Source: Listeria_A hofi
GTDB taxonomy: Bacteria > Bacillota > Bacilli > Lactobacillales > Listeriaceae
Assembly: GCF_963575615.1 (NCBI RefSeq)
Contig: NZ_CAUYTL010000009.1
Location: 1-64,000, forward strand
DNA: 64,000 nt
Direction: 5' to 3'
Shown one piece after another: positions 15,572 to 26,764 of this stretch (position 1 is its first letter; each line of letters starts with the position of its first letter). The notes under the pieces are model-generated. The model was not told where the DNA came from and ran no database searches. It saw only the letters and a list, made by a program, of their open reading frames with translations. The position numbers and the translations under genes are program-made.

Positions 15572-16813
15572 ATGGTTTATCTACAAAAGCACGACAAAGC
15601 AGTTTTTGACGCAATTGAGTTAGAGTTAGGCAGACAGCGCAATAATATTGAGTTAATCGCATCGGAGAATTTCGTGACAGAACAAGTTATGGAAGCAATG
15701 GGATCTGTTTTGACGAACAAATACGCAGAAGGTTATCCTGGTAAACGTTACTACGGTGGTTGTGAGTATGTTGATATTGTAGAGAATTTAGCCCGTGATC
15801 GCGCGAAACAATTATTTGGTGCAGAATATGCAAATGTTCAACCTCACTCTGGTGCACAAGCAAATATGGCGGTATATCATGCTACATTGAAACCAGGGGA
15901 TGTTGTCCTTGGAATGAATTTATCTCATGGTGGACATTTAACACACGGAAGCCCAGCGAATTTTAGTGGTGAATTATACAAATTCGTAGCCTATGGTGTG
16001 GATGAAGAAACAAAACAAATTGATTATGACAAAGTTCGTGAAATTGCACTAGAACATAAGCCAAAAATGATTGTTGCCGGAGCAAGTGCCTATCCACGTG
16101 CAATTGATTTCGCTAAATTCCGTGAAATCGCGGATGAAGTTGGCGCATACTTAATGGTGGACATGGCACATATTGCAGGTCTTGTTGCAACAGGGCACCA
16201 CCAAAACCCAGTTCCATACGCAGATTTCGTAACAACAACAACGCATAAAACATTGCGCGGTCCACGTGGCGGTATGATTTTAGCAAAAGCAGAATGGGAA
16301 GCAAAACTTAACAAAGCGATTTTCCCAGGAATTCAAGGCGGTCCATTAATGCATGTTATCGCAGCGAAAGCAGTTGCATTTGGTGAAGCATTACAGCCTG
16401 AATTCACGACCTATAGCGAAAATATTATAAAAAATTCAAAACAACTGGCAAAAACATTACAAGAGAATGGTGTGACTGTCCTAACAGGTGGTTCGGATAA
16501 CCATTTACTATTAATCGATTTAAAACCACTAGGTCTGACTGGAAAAGCAGCAGAAGCAGTGCTTGATGATGTCGGTCTTACTGTAAATAAAAATACAATT
16601 CCATTCGAAACAGAAAGCCCATTTGTGACGAGCGGAATCCGCGTTGGTGTTGCGGCTGTGACAACACGCGGTTTTGATGAAGCTGCTATTGCCAGAGTCG
16701 GGAAACTCATTGCGAAAGTGTTGCATAATTTAGAAGACGAAACAGTGCATGCTGAGGTGAGACAAGAAGTAGCAGAGATTACAGCAGAATATCCATTATA
16801 CCCATCATTATAG
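15572..16813 (+). CDS. glyA: Serine hydroxymethyltransferase
   Basis: PLP enzyme that interconverts serine and glycine and loads tetrahydrofolate with one-carbon units for purine, thymidylate and methionine synthesis. It is 413 residues, the normal bacterial length. The PLP lysine is Lys226 in TTTHKTLRGPRGG; ASENF near the N-terminus and YPGKRYYGG near 47-55 are family signatures. ATG 15572 follows AAGGATGG. It is monocistronic, with a terminator at 16825 and upp behind its own promoter. Confidence 0.97.
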   Translation: MVYLQKHDKAVFDAIELELGRQRNNIELIASENFVTEQVMEAMGSVLTNKYAEGYPGKRYYGGCEYVDIVENLARDRAKQLFGAEYANVQPHSGAQANMAVYHATLKPGDVVLGMNLSHGGHLTHGSPANFSGELYKFVAYGVDEETKQIDYDKVREIALEHKPKMIVAGASAYPRAIDFAKFREIADEVGAYLMVDMAHIAGLVATGHHQNPVPYADFVTTTTHKTLRGPRGGMILAKAEWEAKLNKAIFPGIQGGPLMHVIAAKAVAFGEALQPEFTTYSENIIKNSKQLAKTLQENGVTVLTGGSDNHLLLIDLKPLGLTGKAAEAVLDDVGLTVNKNTIPFETESPFVTSGIRVGVAAVTTRGFDEAAIARVGKLIAKVLHNLEDETVHAEVRQEVAEITAEYPLYPSL

Positions 16814-16824
16814 GAAATATAAGG

Positions 16825-16860
16825 AGTCTTACTAGCAAAACTGTTAGTAAGGCTTTTTTT
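16825..16860 (+). terminator. Intrinsic terminator of glyA
   Basis: AGTCTTACTA (16825-16834) pairs with TAGTAAGGCT (16845-16854), one G-T pair, followed by a T run. Confidence 0.9.
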
Positions 16861-16889
16861 GTAGCATTTTTTGCGAAACGATTTAATAC

Positions 16890-16917
16890 TTGCACAAGCG
16901 CGATTCTCTGATACAAT
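16890..16917 (+). promoter_or_regulatory. Sigma-A promoter of upp
   Basis: TTGCAC (16890-16895), 16-bp spacer, TACAAT (16912-16917), 35 bp before the upp start codon. Confidence 0.75.
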
Positions 16918-16952
16918 AAGAGAAGGAAATTTACCTTAAAGGAGCGAATACA

Positions 16953-17582
16953 ATGGCAAAAGTACACGTAATAGATCATCCATTAGTCCAACATAAATTG
17001 ACAATTATCCGCGATAAAGATACTGGAACAAAGGCATTTCGTGAATTAGTAAACGAGGTCGCAACCTTAATGGCATATGAAATTACACGCGATGTAGAGT
17101 TAGAAGATACAGTTGTTGAAACACCACTACAAAAAACCCCCGCAAAAACAATCGCAGGTAAAAAGCTTGGTGTCGTTCCAATTTTACGCGCAGGTCTTGG
17201 AATGGCAGACGGAATCCTAACTCTCATCCCAGCTGCAAAAGTTGGACATGTCGGACTATACCGTGATCACGATACACTAGAACCAGTGGAGTATTTTGTA
17301 AAGTTGCCATCTGATGTAGAGGAGCGACTATTCATTGTAGTTGACCCAATGCTTGCAACAGGTGGATCAGCAATCATGGCTATTGATTGCTTGAAAAAAC
17401 GTGGCGCTAAAAATATGAAATTTATGTGTTTAGTTGCTGCTCCAGAGGGAATTAAAGCATTACAAGAGGCACATCCTGATGTAGATATTTTCGTAGCTGG
17501 TTTAGATGAAAAACTAGATGGACATGGCTACATTATCCCAGGACTTGGCGACGCTGGTGACCGCTTGTTTGGCACAAAATAA
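16953..17582 (+). CDS. upp: Uracil phosphoribosyltransferase
   Basis: Converts uracil and PRPP to UMP in pyrimidine salvage and is the usual cause of 5-fluorouracil sensitivity. The 209-residue protein is of normal length. The PRPP-binding loop is VDPMLATGGSA near 130-140 and the C-terminal GLGDAGDR near 198 contacts uracil. ATG 16953 follows AAAGGAG. It is transcribed from its own promoter, and a terminator sits between it and mnaA. Confidence 0.97.
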   Translation: MAKVHVIDHPLVQHKLTIIRDKDTGTKAFRELVNEVATLMAYEITRDVELEDTVVETPLQKTPAKTIAGKKLGVVPILRAGLGMADGILTLIPAAKVGHVGLYRDHDTLEPVEYFVKLPSDVEERLFIVVDPMLATGGSAIMAIDCLKKRGAKNMKFMCLVAAPEGIKALQEAHPDVDIFVAGLDEKLDGHGYIIPGLGDAGDRLFGTK

Positions 17583-17595
17583 TAGAAACATGAAG

Positions 17596-17623
17596 CGGGG
17601 AAGCAAGGGTTTCCTCGTTTTTT
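17596..17623 (+). terminator. Intrinsic terminator of upp
   Basis: CGGGGAA (17596-17602) pairs with TTCCTCG (17611-17617), 8-nt loop, then six T. It is only 19 bp from mnaA, so partial read-through into mnaA is possible. Confidence 0.75.
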
Positions 17624-17641
17624 CAGAAAGGGTTGGGAACT

Positions 17642-18784
17642 ATGAGTAAAATTAAAGTTATGAGTGTTTTCGGAACACGACCTGAAGCAATAAAAATGGC
17701 TCCACTCGTTTTAGAATTCGAGAAACAAAAAGAATTTTTCGAGTCCCGCGTCGTTATTACAGCGCAACATCGCGAAATGTTAGATCAAGTGCTAGATATT
17801 TTCAACGTGCAGCCAGATGTTGACTTAAATATCATGCAGAAACAACAAACATTGACTGATATCACCACGCGTGCAATGCAAGGATTGAATGATGTTATCG
17901 CAGAAGAAAAACCTGATATCGTTCTTGTTCACGGTGATACAACAACAAGCTTTGCCGCGGCTTTAGCAGCTTTTTATAATCAAACGGCGATTGGTCATGT
18001 AGAGGCTGGCTTGCGCACATGGAATAAATATTCACCGTTCCCAGAGGAAGCAAATCGCCAACTGACAGGTGTGATGGCTGATCTGCACTTCTCGCCGACA
18101 TCACAATCTAAACAGAACCTGCTAGAAGAAGGTAAAAATCCAGATACTATTTTTGTTACAGGTAATACAGCTATTGATGCGCTGAAAACAACAGTTCAAG
18201 AAGACTATCATCATCCTATTCTTGATGGGCTAGGAGAAAACCGACTAATCCTAATGACGGCACATCGTCGTGAGAATTTAGGTGCGCCAATGCAGGGGAT
18301 TTTTGAAGCTGTTCGTGAAGTAGCAGAGTCCCGCGAAGATGTGGAAATTGTGTACCCAATGCATATGAACCCGGCCGTTCGCGAAAAAGCAACAGCGATT
18401 CTTGGCGGCCATCCACGTATTCATCTTATTGAGCCATTAGACGCCATCGACTTCCATAACTTTTTAAAGAAATCGTATCTTGTGTTCACTGATTCAGGCG
18501 GTGTACAAGAAGAAGCACCAGGAATGGGAGTGCCCGTTTTAGTTTTACGGGATACAACTGAGCGACCAGAAGGTGTAGAAGCTGGGACATTAAAACTTAT
18601 CGGTACGGCGAAAGAGGATTTGAAAAAAGAAGCATTCGACTTACTAGATAACAAAGATGCCTATCTTAAAATGGCTAATGCGAACAATCCGTATGGTGAT
18701 GGTGAAGCATCCGCGCGCATTTTAGAAGCCATCAAATTCCATTTCAAAAAAACAACCGAACGCCCATCAGATTATACAGTATAA
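17642..18784 (+). CDS. mnaA: UDP-N-acetylglucosamine 2-epimerase (non-hydrolysing)
   Basis: Interconverts UDP-GlcNAc and UDP-ManNAc, giving the ManNAc donor for TagA (32835-33566) in wall teichoic acid linkage-unit synthesis. The 380-residue protein is a GT-B-fold epimerase with FGTRPEAIKMAPL at 9-21, HGDTTT near 97-102, GHVEAGLRT near 118 and DSGGVQEEAP near 286-295. I place the start at ATG 17642, 9 nt after AAAGG; an in-frame TTG at 17633 would add three residues. A terminator follows at 18792. Confidence 0.95.
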   Translation: MSKIKVMSVFGTRPEAIKMAPLVLEFEKQKEFFESRVVITAQHREMLDQVLDIFNVQPDVDLNIMQKQQTLTDITTRAMQGLNDVIAEEKPDIVLVHGDTTTSFAAALAAFYNQTAIGHVEAGLRTWNKYSPFPEEANRQLTGVMADLHFSPTSQSKQNLLEEGKNPDTIFVTGNTAIDALKTTVQEDYHHPILDGLGENRLILMTAHRRENLGAPMQGIFEAVREVAESREDVEIVYPMHMNPAVREKATAILGGHPRIHLIEPLDAIDFHNFLKKSYLVFTDSGGVQEEAPGMGVPVLVLRDTTERPEGVEAGTLKLIGTAKEDLKKEAFDLLDNKDAYLKMANANNPYGDGEASARILEAIKFHFKKTTERPSDYTV

Positions 18785-18791
18785 TAATGGT

Positions 18792-18837
18792 AAGACCATC
18801 TTTCGTTAAAAAATTGGACGCGGAGGATGGTCTTTTG
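18792..18837 (+). terminator. Intrinsic terminator of mnaA
   Basis: AAGACCATC (18792-18800) pairs perfectly with GATGGTCTT (18826-18834); 25-nt loop; short T run. Confidence 0.75.
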
Positions 18838-18974
18838 TTAGATAATACGTGATTTCTTACATCTAAAAAACTATGAAAAAGCAAGAAATGCCAATGGAAG
18901 CGCCTCACTATTACAGATACATTACGAGATTAGTTTTTGCTAGTGGTTTACAGCAGATTGTGTTAAGATGAACA

Positions 18975-19229
18975 ATATTATTACAAAAAAGCCTGAAATT
19001 TAGCTGTTCATGAAATGCGTAAAGGGATAATTGCTGCAAGTCAGCACTGTCTCAATCCCGCCGGCGTCTTACATTCATGAAGACGTGGACAGAATTGACC
19101 AAAGTGTGCCGGGTAATTATAACTTTATATTCAAGCTGTACGTGTCTAGCTATTTTCCCTGGAAAGAAAGCTTTCGCAACCACGTATCTTGCTGAAAGTC
19201 TTTTGCCAAATCGGGTAAGAGCTTTTTTT
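18975..19229 (+). ncRNA. Candidate structured small RNA between mnaA and the atp operon
   Basis: Unassigned candidate; the 5' end is approximate. Nested helices are visible. GGGAT (19024-19028) pairs with ATCCC (19055-19059) around the hairpin TGCTG/CAGCA (19032-19036/19042-19046). CCGGC (19061-19065) pairs with GCCGG (19108-19112) around CGTCTT/AAGACG (19065-19070/19080-19085). TTCAAGC (19130-19136) pairs with GCTGAA (19191-19196), enclosing TACGTG/CACGTA (19139-19144/19181-19186). It ends in a strong terminator hairpin (19195-19229). The last helix and the terminator share 19195-19196, so they could compete. No gene starts until atpI, 435 bp on, which argues for a stand-alone RNA rather than a riboswitch. 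I do not recognise it as a T-box, SAM, FMN, TPP or 6S RNA. No clear promoter was found. Confidence 0.55.
19195..19229 (+). terminator. Intrinsic terminator of the candidate RNA
   Basis: CTTTTGCC (19200-19207) pairs with GGTAAGAG (19214-19221), loop AAATCG; after one bulged T, AAAG (19195-19198) pairs with CTTT (19222-19225). The T run is 19223-19229. Confidence 0.8.
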
Positions 19230-19664
19230 GTATAATTAAATGTGAAAGTGTAAACAAAATTTGAGCTTTCCATGAAATTTGGAGGTGTAATTTAGTAAAA
19301 ATGGTTTTGAAATCCAATCCAAATAATACCTGTAACTAGTGAAATCAGAGCAATCTACAAGATTTTTCAAAAAAATGTTAAAAATCAATTCGCATTATTT
19401 CCTTGAAGCTATGTTATTGTGGTAAAATTATTATTAAGTAGGTACGGAATTTGTGAAAAGATATTGACTTTTTACTTTTGCCTATTGTATGCTAAAAACT
19501 GACGCACTGATAAGGCTTACAGCTGTGTTTAATTTTTTGTTAGCAAATGGGTCATGTGTAGAAAATCACAAACTCTAAGCTTACTTCTGTCTTAAAATCC
19601 GAGTCACATTTTATAGACGGGGAGCAAGAAATACCAATAACATTAAGAAAGGACATCTGCCGGA
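19230..19664. other. Gene-free leader region upstream of atpI
   Basis: A/T-rich 435-bp stretch. It contains the probable atp promoter (19464-19493) and a 12-codon reading frame at about 19301 with GGAGGTG near 19281, which I do not consider a gene without further support. Nothing else recognisable was seen. Confidence 0.6.
19464..19493 (+). promoter_or_regulatory. Probable sigma-A promoter of the atp operon
   Basis: TTGACT (19464-19469), 18-bp spacer, TATGCT (19488-19493). It predicts a leader of about 165 nt before atpI. Confidence 0.6.
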
Positions 19665-20048
19665 ATGTTAGAATCACTAATAGGAATGTATCATCGTCAT
19701 CAGAAATACATCATTGCTTTTGTCGGTATATGTGTAGCTGGATGGTTACTAACCCCACATGTACATATTTTTTTGGGGCTAAAACTGGGGATTATTGTAG
19801 GTTGGTTTAACTACTGGCTGTTGATGAGACGTACACAAGCCATGACGAAAGCGATTGCCGAGAAGCGAACCTTTTATGGCATGGGCACAACAGCGAGGAT
19901 GGGAAGCGTTCTACTTGCAACAATCATTGCGACACAAGTACCGGATTTCTTTCACATTTATAGTATGGTGATAGGTTTGGGCATTGTTTATTCCGTGGTT
20001 TTCTTGGATTTTGTTATCTATTCCATCTACCGGAAGAAAAACGCTTAA
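19665..20048 (+). CDS. atpI: ATP synthase protein I
   Basis: Small membrane protein of 127 residues encoded first in F-type ATP synthase operons. It has four predicted membrane segments (about 15-32, 36-53, 74-91, 97-116). The family is thought to help assemble the c-ring or to handle magnesium; the exact role is unsettled. ATG 19665 is preceded by AAAGGA at a slightly long spacing. atpB follows after 22 bp. Confidence 0.9.
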   Translation: MLESLIGMYHRHQKYIIAFVGICVAGWLLTPHVHIFLGLKLGIIVGWFNYWLLMRRTQAMTKAIAEKRTFYGMGTTARMGSVLLATIIATQVPDFFHIYSMVIGLGIVYSVVFLDFVIYSIYRKKNA

Positions 20049-20070
20049 AAAGAGAGAGGGGTGAACCAAA

Positions 20071-20787
20071 TTGGAAGAGGAATTTCCAATATGGTACTTA
20101 GGGAAATTGGCATTTAACTTGTCTAATGTCCTGATGATCACAATCACATGTGTTATCGTACTATTTATTGCTATCTTTTGTACGAGAAAGCTACAAATGC
20201 GTCCCACAGGAAAACAGAACTTTATTGAATGGGTGATGGACTTTGTTAAAGGCATTATCAACAGCAATATGGACTGGAAAACTGGTGGGAGATTCCACGT
20301 ATTAGGTATTACGCTGATATTCTTTATCTTCGTAGCTAATATGTTAGGATTGCCAATGCAAATAGCTGTCGGTGGTGAAGTATGGTGGCGTTCACCTACT
20401 GCCGATCCGATTGTAACACTAACCTTGGCCGTGCTCATTATCGGGTTGACTCATTATTATGGAATCAAACTTAGAGGAGTTAAGCATTACGTTGTAGGAA
20501 CTTATTTCAGCCCAATGAAGTTTTTATTCCCATTGAAGCTTGTAGAAGAGTTCGCCAACACATTGACACTCGGTTTGCGTCTATACGGTAACATTTTTGC
20601 AGGGGAAGTATTGCTAAGCATCATCGCTTTACAATTAGCACATATCAACCCAGTAGTTGGCGTATTTGCGATTATTCCAGCAATTGTTTGGCAAGGATTC
20701 TCGATATTTATCGGGGCAATTCAAGCCTACCTATTCACCGTGTTGACAATGGTTTATATGTCGCACAAAGTAAGTGACGAACACTAA
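20071..20787 (+). CDS. atpB: ATP synthase Fo subunit a
   Basis: Membrane stator subunit that provides the two proton half-channels. The 238-residue protein has five to six membrane segments. The essential arginine is Arg170 in LGLRLYGN. It starts with TTG 20071 behind GAGAGGGGTG. It is the second gene of the operon atpIBEFHAGDC, and the 104-bp gap to atpE is the largest inside the operon. Confidence 0.96.
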   Translation: MEEEFPIWYLGKLAFNLSNVLMITITCVIVLFIAIFCTRKLQMRPTGKQNFIEWVMDFVKGIINSNMDWKTGGRFHVLGITLIFFIFVANMLGLPMQIAVGGEVWWRSPTADPIVTLTLAVLIIGLTHYYGIKLRGVKHYVVGTYFSPMKFLFPLKLVEEFANTLTLGLRLYGNIFAGEVLLSIIALQLAHINPVVGVFAIIPAIVWQGFSIFIGAIQAYLFTVLTMVYMSHKVSDEH

Positions 20788-20891
20788 GCAACACTCGCCA
20801 CATCTAAGTAAAGTCAGAGCTATGGGGCAAAACCCATAATCTTTTTATAAACAAAAATAATTTAGAAGATAATTCGAGGAGGATATTAATT

Positions 20892-21110
20892 ATGTCATTA
20901 GGTGCAATCGCAGCAGCAATCGCCGTAGGTTTAGGAGCTCTAGGAGCAGGTATTGGTAACGGACTTATCGTATCAAAAACAGTTGAAGGTGTTGCTCGTC
21001 AACCAGAAGCACGTTCTATGCTACAAACAATCATGTTCATTGGTGTTGGTTTAGTTGAGGCCCTTCCAATCATCGCAGTTGTTATCGCGTTCATGGTAAT
21101 GAATAAGTAA
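20892..21110 (+). CDS. atpE: ATP synthase Fo subunit c
   Basis: The 72-residue proteolipid that forms the rotor ring. It has two membrane helices joined by the polar loop ARQPE (35-39). The ion-binding carboxylate is Glu56 in GLVEALP. The glycine-rich first helix (GLGALGAGIGNG) packs the ring. The residues that make a sodium site around this glutamate in Na+-type rings are not seen, so the enzyme is predicted to use protons. ATG 20892 has a strong GAGGAGG, in keeping with the high copy number of subunit c. Confidence 0.97.
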   Translation: MSLGAIAAAIAVGLGALGAGIGNGLIVSKTVEGVARQPEARSMLQTIMFIGVGLVEALPIIAVVIAFMVMNK

Positions 21111-21204
21111 TCAAAAACGTGGCGGGACCAACTCGCCATTCCTTTATGTGTCAAAAAACATGAAACGATAAAAAGTGAAATGGATGGAAAGGAGTGAATC
21201 GAAC

Positions 21205-21720
21205 GTGCTAGGATTTAATATTGCACTAGGTTCAGCCACTTTTGCAGCTGGTGATGTTATTTTTACCGTCATATCATTCTGTATTTTGTTAGTCTTAATC
21301 CGAATCTTTGCTTGGAAACCTTTGATGAATGTCATGAAGGCCCGTGAAGAGCATATCGCATCGGAAATCGACTCTGCAGAAGAAAGTCGTGTACAAGCAG
21401 AAGCACTGTTAGTAGAACAAAAAGAAGTTCTTCAACAAGCTCGTCTAGAATCTCAAACAATGATTGAGAACGCAAAACAGCTTGGTGAGAAGGAACGTGA
21501 AGAAATCATTAAAGTTGCGCGTGCTGAAAGTGAACGCATTAAAGAAGAAGCCAAAAGTGACATTACTCGCGAAAAAGAAGATGCTATCAAAGCGCTTCGT
21601 GAACAAGTTGGCTCCTTGTCTGTGCTAATCGCATCCAAAGTTATTGAAAAGAACTTGGATGAAGAAGCACAAGCTACACTTGTACAAGAGTATATCGGAA
21701 AGCTAGGCGATGATAAATGA
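21205..21720 (+). CDS. atpF: ATP synthase Fo subunit b
   Basis: Peripheral stalk subunit with one N-terminal membrane helix (about 15-33) followed by a long charged coiled coil that binds the delta subunit. I place the start at GTG 21205, 10 nt after AAAGGAG (21188-21194), giving 171 residues and the usual N-terminus; a GTG at 21175 lies upstream of the ribosome binding site. The stop codon overlaps atpH (ATGA). Confidence 0.94.
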   Translation: MLGFNIALGSATFAAGDVIFTVISFCILLVLIRIFAWKPLMNVMKAREEHIASEIDSAEESRVQAEALLVEQKEVLQQARLESQTMIENAKQLGEKEREEIIKVARAESERIKEEAKSDITREKEDAIKALREQVGSLSVLIASKVIEKNLDEEAQATLVQEYIGKLGDDK

Positions 21721-22256
21721 GCAAAGATTTTGAGGTTGCGAATCGTTATGCCGTAGCACTTTTTGAAGTTGCAAAAGAGAAGCAATTAATTGATCAGTTC
21801 GATACGGAACTCGCTGTTGTGAAAGAATCGATAGAACAAAATACCGATTTTACCACACTAATCGAAAATCCAACGCTGACAGACGATGCTAAGAAAAATA
21901 TGATTGCTAGTGTTTTTACCGGTTTAACGCCAATATTGCAAGATTTTATTTTCCTTTTAATCGACCGAGGACGTGAGGATTACCTAGTAACTATCATTGA
22001 TCGCTATTTACAAAAAGTAAAAGATGCTCGTGGCATTGCTGATGCGGAAGTTTATTCTGTTATCCCGCTTTCAAAGACAGAGGAAGCAGAACTATCCAAA
22101 GCATTTGCAGCAAAAATGGCTAAAAACGAGTTAAATATTCATAATCATATCGATCCGACTCTTCTAGGAGGCGTGCGGGTAGTTATTGGAAACCGTATCT
22201 ATGACGGCAGTCTAAAATCTAAACTAAGAGACCTGGAGCGACAAATTAAATTGTAG
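21717..22256 (+). CDS. atpH: ATP synthase F1 subunit delta
   Basis: The 179-residue stalk subunit that links the F1 head to the b subunits. It has the N-terminal helical bundle (about 1-105) and the conserved C-terminal GGVRVVIGNRIYDGSLKSKL segment. It overlaps atpF by 4 nt. Confidence 0.95.
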   Translation: MSKDFEVANRYAVALFEVAKEKQLIDQFDTELAVVKESIEQNTDFTTLIENPTLTDDAKKNMIASVFTGLTPILQDFIFLLIDRGREDYLVTIIDRYLQKVKDARGIADAEVYSVIPLSKTEEAELSKAFAAKMAKNELNIHNHIDPTLLGGVRVVIGNRIYDGSLKSKLRDLERQIKL

Positions 22257-22284
22257 GCTTTCAGTGTAACAAGGGGTGAATTTG

Positions 22285-23796
22285 ATGAGCATAAAAGCTG
22301 AAGAGATTAGTTCTCTCATAAAGCAACAAATTGAAAATTATCAATCTGAGCTAAAAGTTAGCGATGTCGGAACAGTTACCTATATTGGTGATGGTATCGC
22401 GCGTGCTCACGGATTGGATAACGCGATGGCTGGGGAGCTTCTTGAGTTCTCAAACGGCGTTATGGGTATGGCTCAAAACTTAGAGACCAATGATGTTGGT
22501 ATCATTATTTTGGGGCCTTATACTGAAATCCGTGAAGGCGATGAAGTTCGTCGTACAGGAAAAATTATGGAAGTCCCAGTTGGTGACGCCCTTATCGGTC
22601 GTGTTGTCAATGCATTAGGACAACCAGTCGATGGCTTAGGACCAATCGAAACAACGAATACACGTCCAATCGAAGCGATCGCACCAGGCGTTATGCAACG
22701 TCAATCGGTTAGTGAACCACTTCAAACAGGAATTAAAGCAATCGATGCCCTTGTTCCAATCGGTCGTGGTCAACGTGAGTTAATCATTGGTGACCGTCAA
22801 ACTGGTAAAACAACCGTGGCAATCGATACTATCTTAAACCAAGCGGACCAAGATATGATTTGTATCTACGTTGCTATTGGTCAGAAAGAGTCAACAGTTC
22901 GTACCGCAGTAGAAACATTGCGTAAACACGGAGCGCTTGACTACACAATCGTTGTCACAGCATCTGCATCTCAACCAGCTCCATTATTATACTTAGCTCC
23001 ATACGCTGGTGTTGCGATGGGTGAAGAATTCATGTATAACGGCAAGCACGTTTTGATTATTTATGATGATTTATCTAAACAAGCTGCTGCATATCGTGAA
23101 CTTTCCTTGCTACTTCGTCGTCCTCCAGGTCGTGAAGCCTATCCAGGAGATGTTTTCTACTTACACTCCCGCTTATTAGAACGTGCTGCAAAATTGAATG
23201 ACTCATTAGGTGGCGGCTCAATCACTGCCTTACCATTCGTAGAAACACAAGCCGGAGATATCTCTGCTTATATTCCTACGAACGTTATCTCGATAACAGA
23301 CGGTCAGATTTTCTTGCAATCAGATTTATTCTTCTCTGGTGTACGTCCCGCAATAAATGCCGGGTTATCCGTATCCCGTGTTGGTGGATCAGCACAAATT
23401 AAAGCTATGAAAAAAGTTGCTGGGACGCTTCGTCTAGATTTAGCGTCTTACCGTGAGCTAGAATCATTCTCGCAATTTGGGTCAGATCTTGACGCAGCAA
23501 CACGTGCTAAATTAGAACGTGGTAAACGCACAGTAGAAGTTCTAAAACAAGATTTACACAAACCGCTAAAAGTTGAAAAACAAATCCTAATCCTGTACAC
23601 ATTGGTTCACTCTTTCCTAGATGATGTTCCTGTAACAGATGTGCTACGTTTTGAAAGTGAAATGAATACGTGGTTCGATCATAACCGTCCAGAACTATTG
23701 GAAACAATTCGTACAACGAAATCATTACCAGACGAAGCAGAATTAGACAGTGCGATTAAAGAATTCAAAAATACATTTGTTCCTTCAGAATCCTAA
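22285..23796 (+). CDS. atpA: ATP synthase F1 subunit alpha
   Basis: Non-catalytic nucleotide-binding subunit of the F1 hexamer. The 503-residue protein has Walker A GDRQTGKT near 169-176 and the arginine finger in SVSRVGGSAQ near 364, which completes the catalytic site of the neighbouring beta subunit. ATG 22285 is used, after AGGGGTG; an upstream in-frame GTG at 22276 is part of the ribosome binding site. The start MSIKAEEIS is the one known in Listeria. Confidence 0.97.
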   Translation: MSIKAEEISSLIKQQIENYQSELKVSDVGTVTYIGDGIARAHGLDNAMAGELLEFSNGVMGMAQNLETNDVGIIILGPYTEIREGDEVRRTGKIMEVPVGDALIGRVVNALGQPVDGLGPIETTNTRPIEAIAPGVMQRQSVSEPLQTGIKAIDALVPIGRGQRELIIGDRQTGKTTVAIDTILNQADQDMICIYVAIGQKESTVRTAVETLRKHGALDYTIVVTASASQPAPLLYLAPYAGVAMGEEFMYNGKHVLIIYDDLSKQAAAYRELSLLLRRPPGREAYPGDVFYLHSRLLERAAKLNDSLGGGSITALPFVETQAGDISAYIPTNVISITDGQIFLQSDLFFSGVRPAINAGLSVSRVGGSAQIKAMKKVAGTLRLDLASYRELESFSQFGSDLDAATRAKLERGKRTVEVLKQDLHKPLKVEKQILILYTLVHSFLDDVPVTDVLRFESEMNTWFDHNRPELLETIRTTKSLPDEAELDSAIKEFKNTFVPSES

Positions 23797-23838
23797 TCAG
23801 TTTTTGCTGAACAAACGAAACAAAGGTGGTGAAAATCT

Positions 23839-26191
<2,353 letters not shown>

Positions 26192-26212
26192 TAAAAGCAG
26201 GAGGAGATACAC

Positions 26213-26617
26213 ATGGGCATTTTAAATGTAAGTATTGTTACTCCAGATGGTCCTGTTTTTAGCGGTGAAGCAAGTATGGTCATCGCAAGAACAAAAGCCG
26301 GCGAATTAGGCATTTTACCTGGTCATGTTCCTTTAGTAGCCCCTTTAAAAATTGACGTGGTGCGTTTAAAGCATGATGGCAAAGAAGAATGGGTTGCTGT
26401 AAATGGCGGCTTTATGGAAGTAAACGGTGAAGAAGTAAACATATTAGCAGACACTGCCGAACGAGAAGAAGAGATTGATATTGTTCGTGCCGAGGCTGCT
26501 AGACAGCGTGCCGAGGATGAACTAAGAGATGCGAAGAGCAGACAAGTTGACGAACTAAAAGCAGAGATAGCTCTTCAAAAAGCAGTAAATCGAATTCACG
26601 CATACAACAAAAAGTAA
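26213..26617 (+). CDS. atpC: ATP synthase F1 subunit epsilon
   Basis: The 134-residue regulatory rotor subunit, with an N-terminal beta-sandwich (about 1-85, containing GELGILPGHVPLV) and a C-terminal two-helix hairpin that can inhibit ATP hydrolysis. It is the last gene of the operon, followed by a long-stem hairpin. Confidence 0.96.
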   Translation: MGILNVSIVTPDGPVFSGEASMVIARTKAGELGILPGHVPLVAPLKIDVVRLKHDGKEEWVAVNGGFMEVNGEEVNILADTAEREEEIDIVRAEAARQRAEDELRDAKSRQVDELKAEIALQKAVNRIHAYNKK

Positions 26618-26620
26618 GAT

Positions 26621-26680
26621 AATGAGTTTGGAGTAATTCATGTAAAAGTGGATAATAACTCCAAGCTCATTAATACTTTA
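26621..26680 (+). terminator. Long hairpin at the end of the atp operon
   Basis: AATGAGTTTGGAGT (26621-26634) pairs with ACTCCAAGCTCATT (26658-26671) over 14 bp with one G-T pair. The following AATACTTTATT is only a weak T tract, so it may act in RNA stabilisation or inefficient termination. Confidence 0.65.
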
Positions 26681-26764
26681 TTAAATAAAAAGCATATAAA
26701 AATTGTTATTACCTGATAATACTGGTAGAATAGTAGAGGCTGATAAAATTTTTGGAGGTAGCAA

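Noticed and set aside
18975..19229. T-box, SAM, FMN, TPP or 6S RNA
   Set aside because: None of the conserved core sequences I know for these classes (for example the T-box AGGGTGGNACCGCG) is present, and no biosynthetic gene follows directly.
19052..19273. Minus-strand 73-codon reading frame before atpI
   Set aside because: It lies across the structured RNA and its terminator and has no recognisable domain or ribosome binding site.
19301..19339. Twelve-codon reading frame upstream of atpI behind GGAGGTG
   Set aside because: Spacing to the ATG is long and it ends well before the probable atp promoter; no evidence that it is translated.
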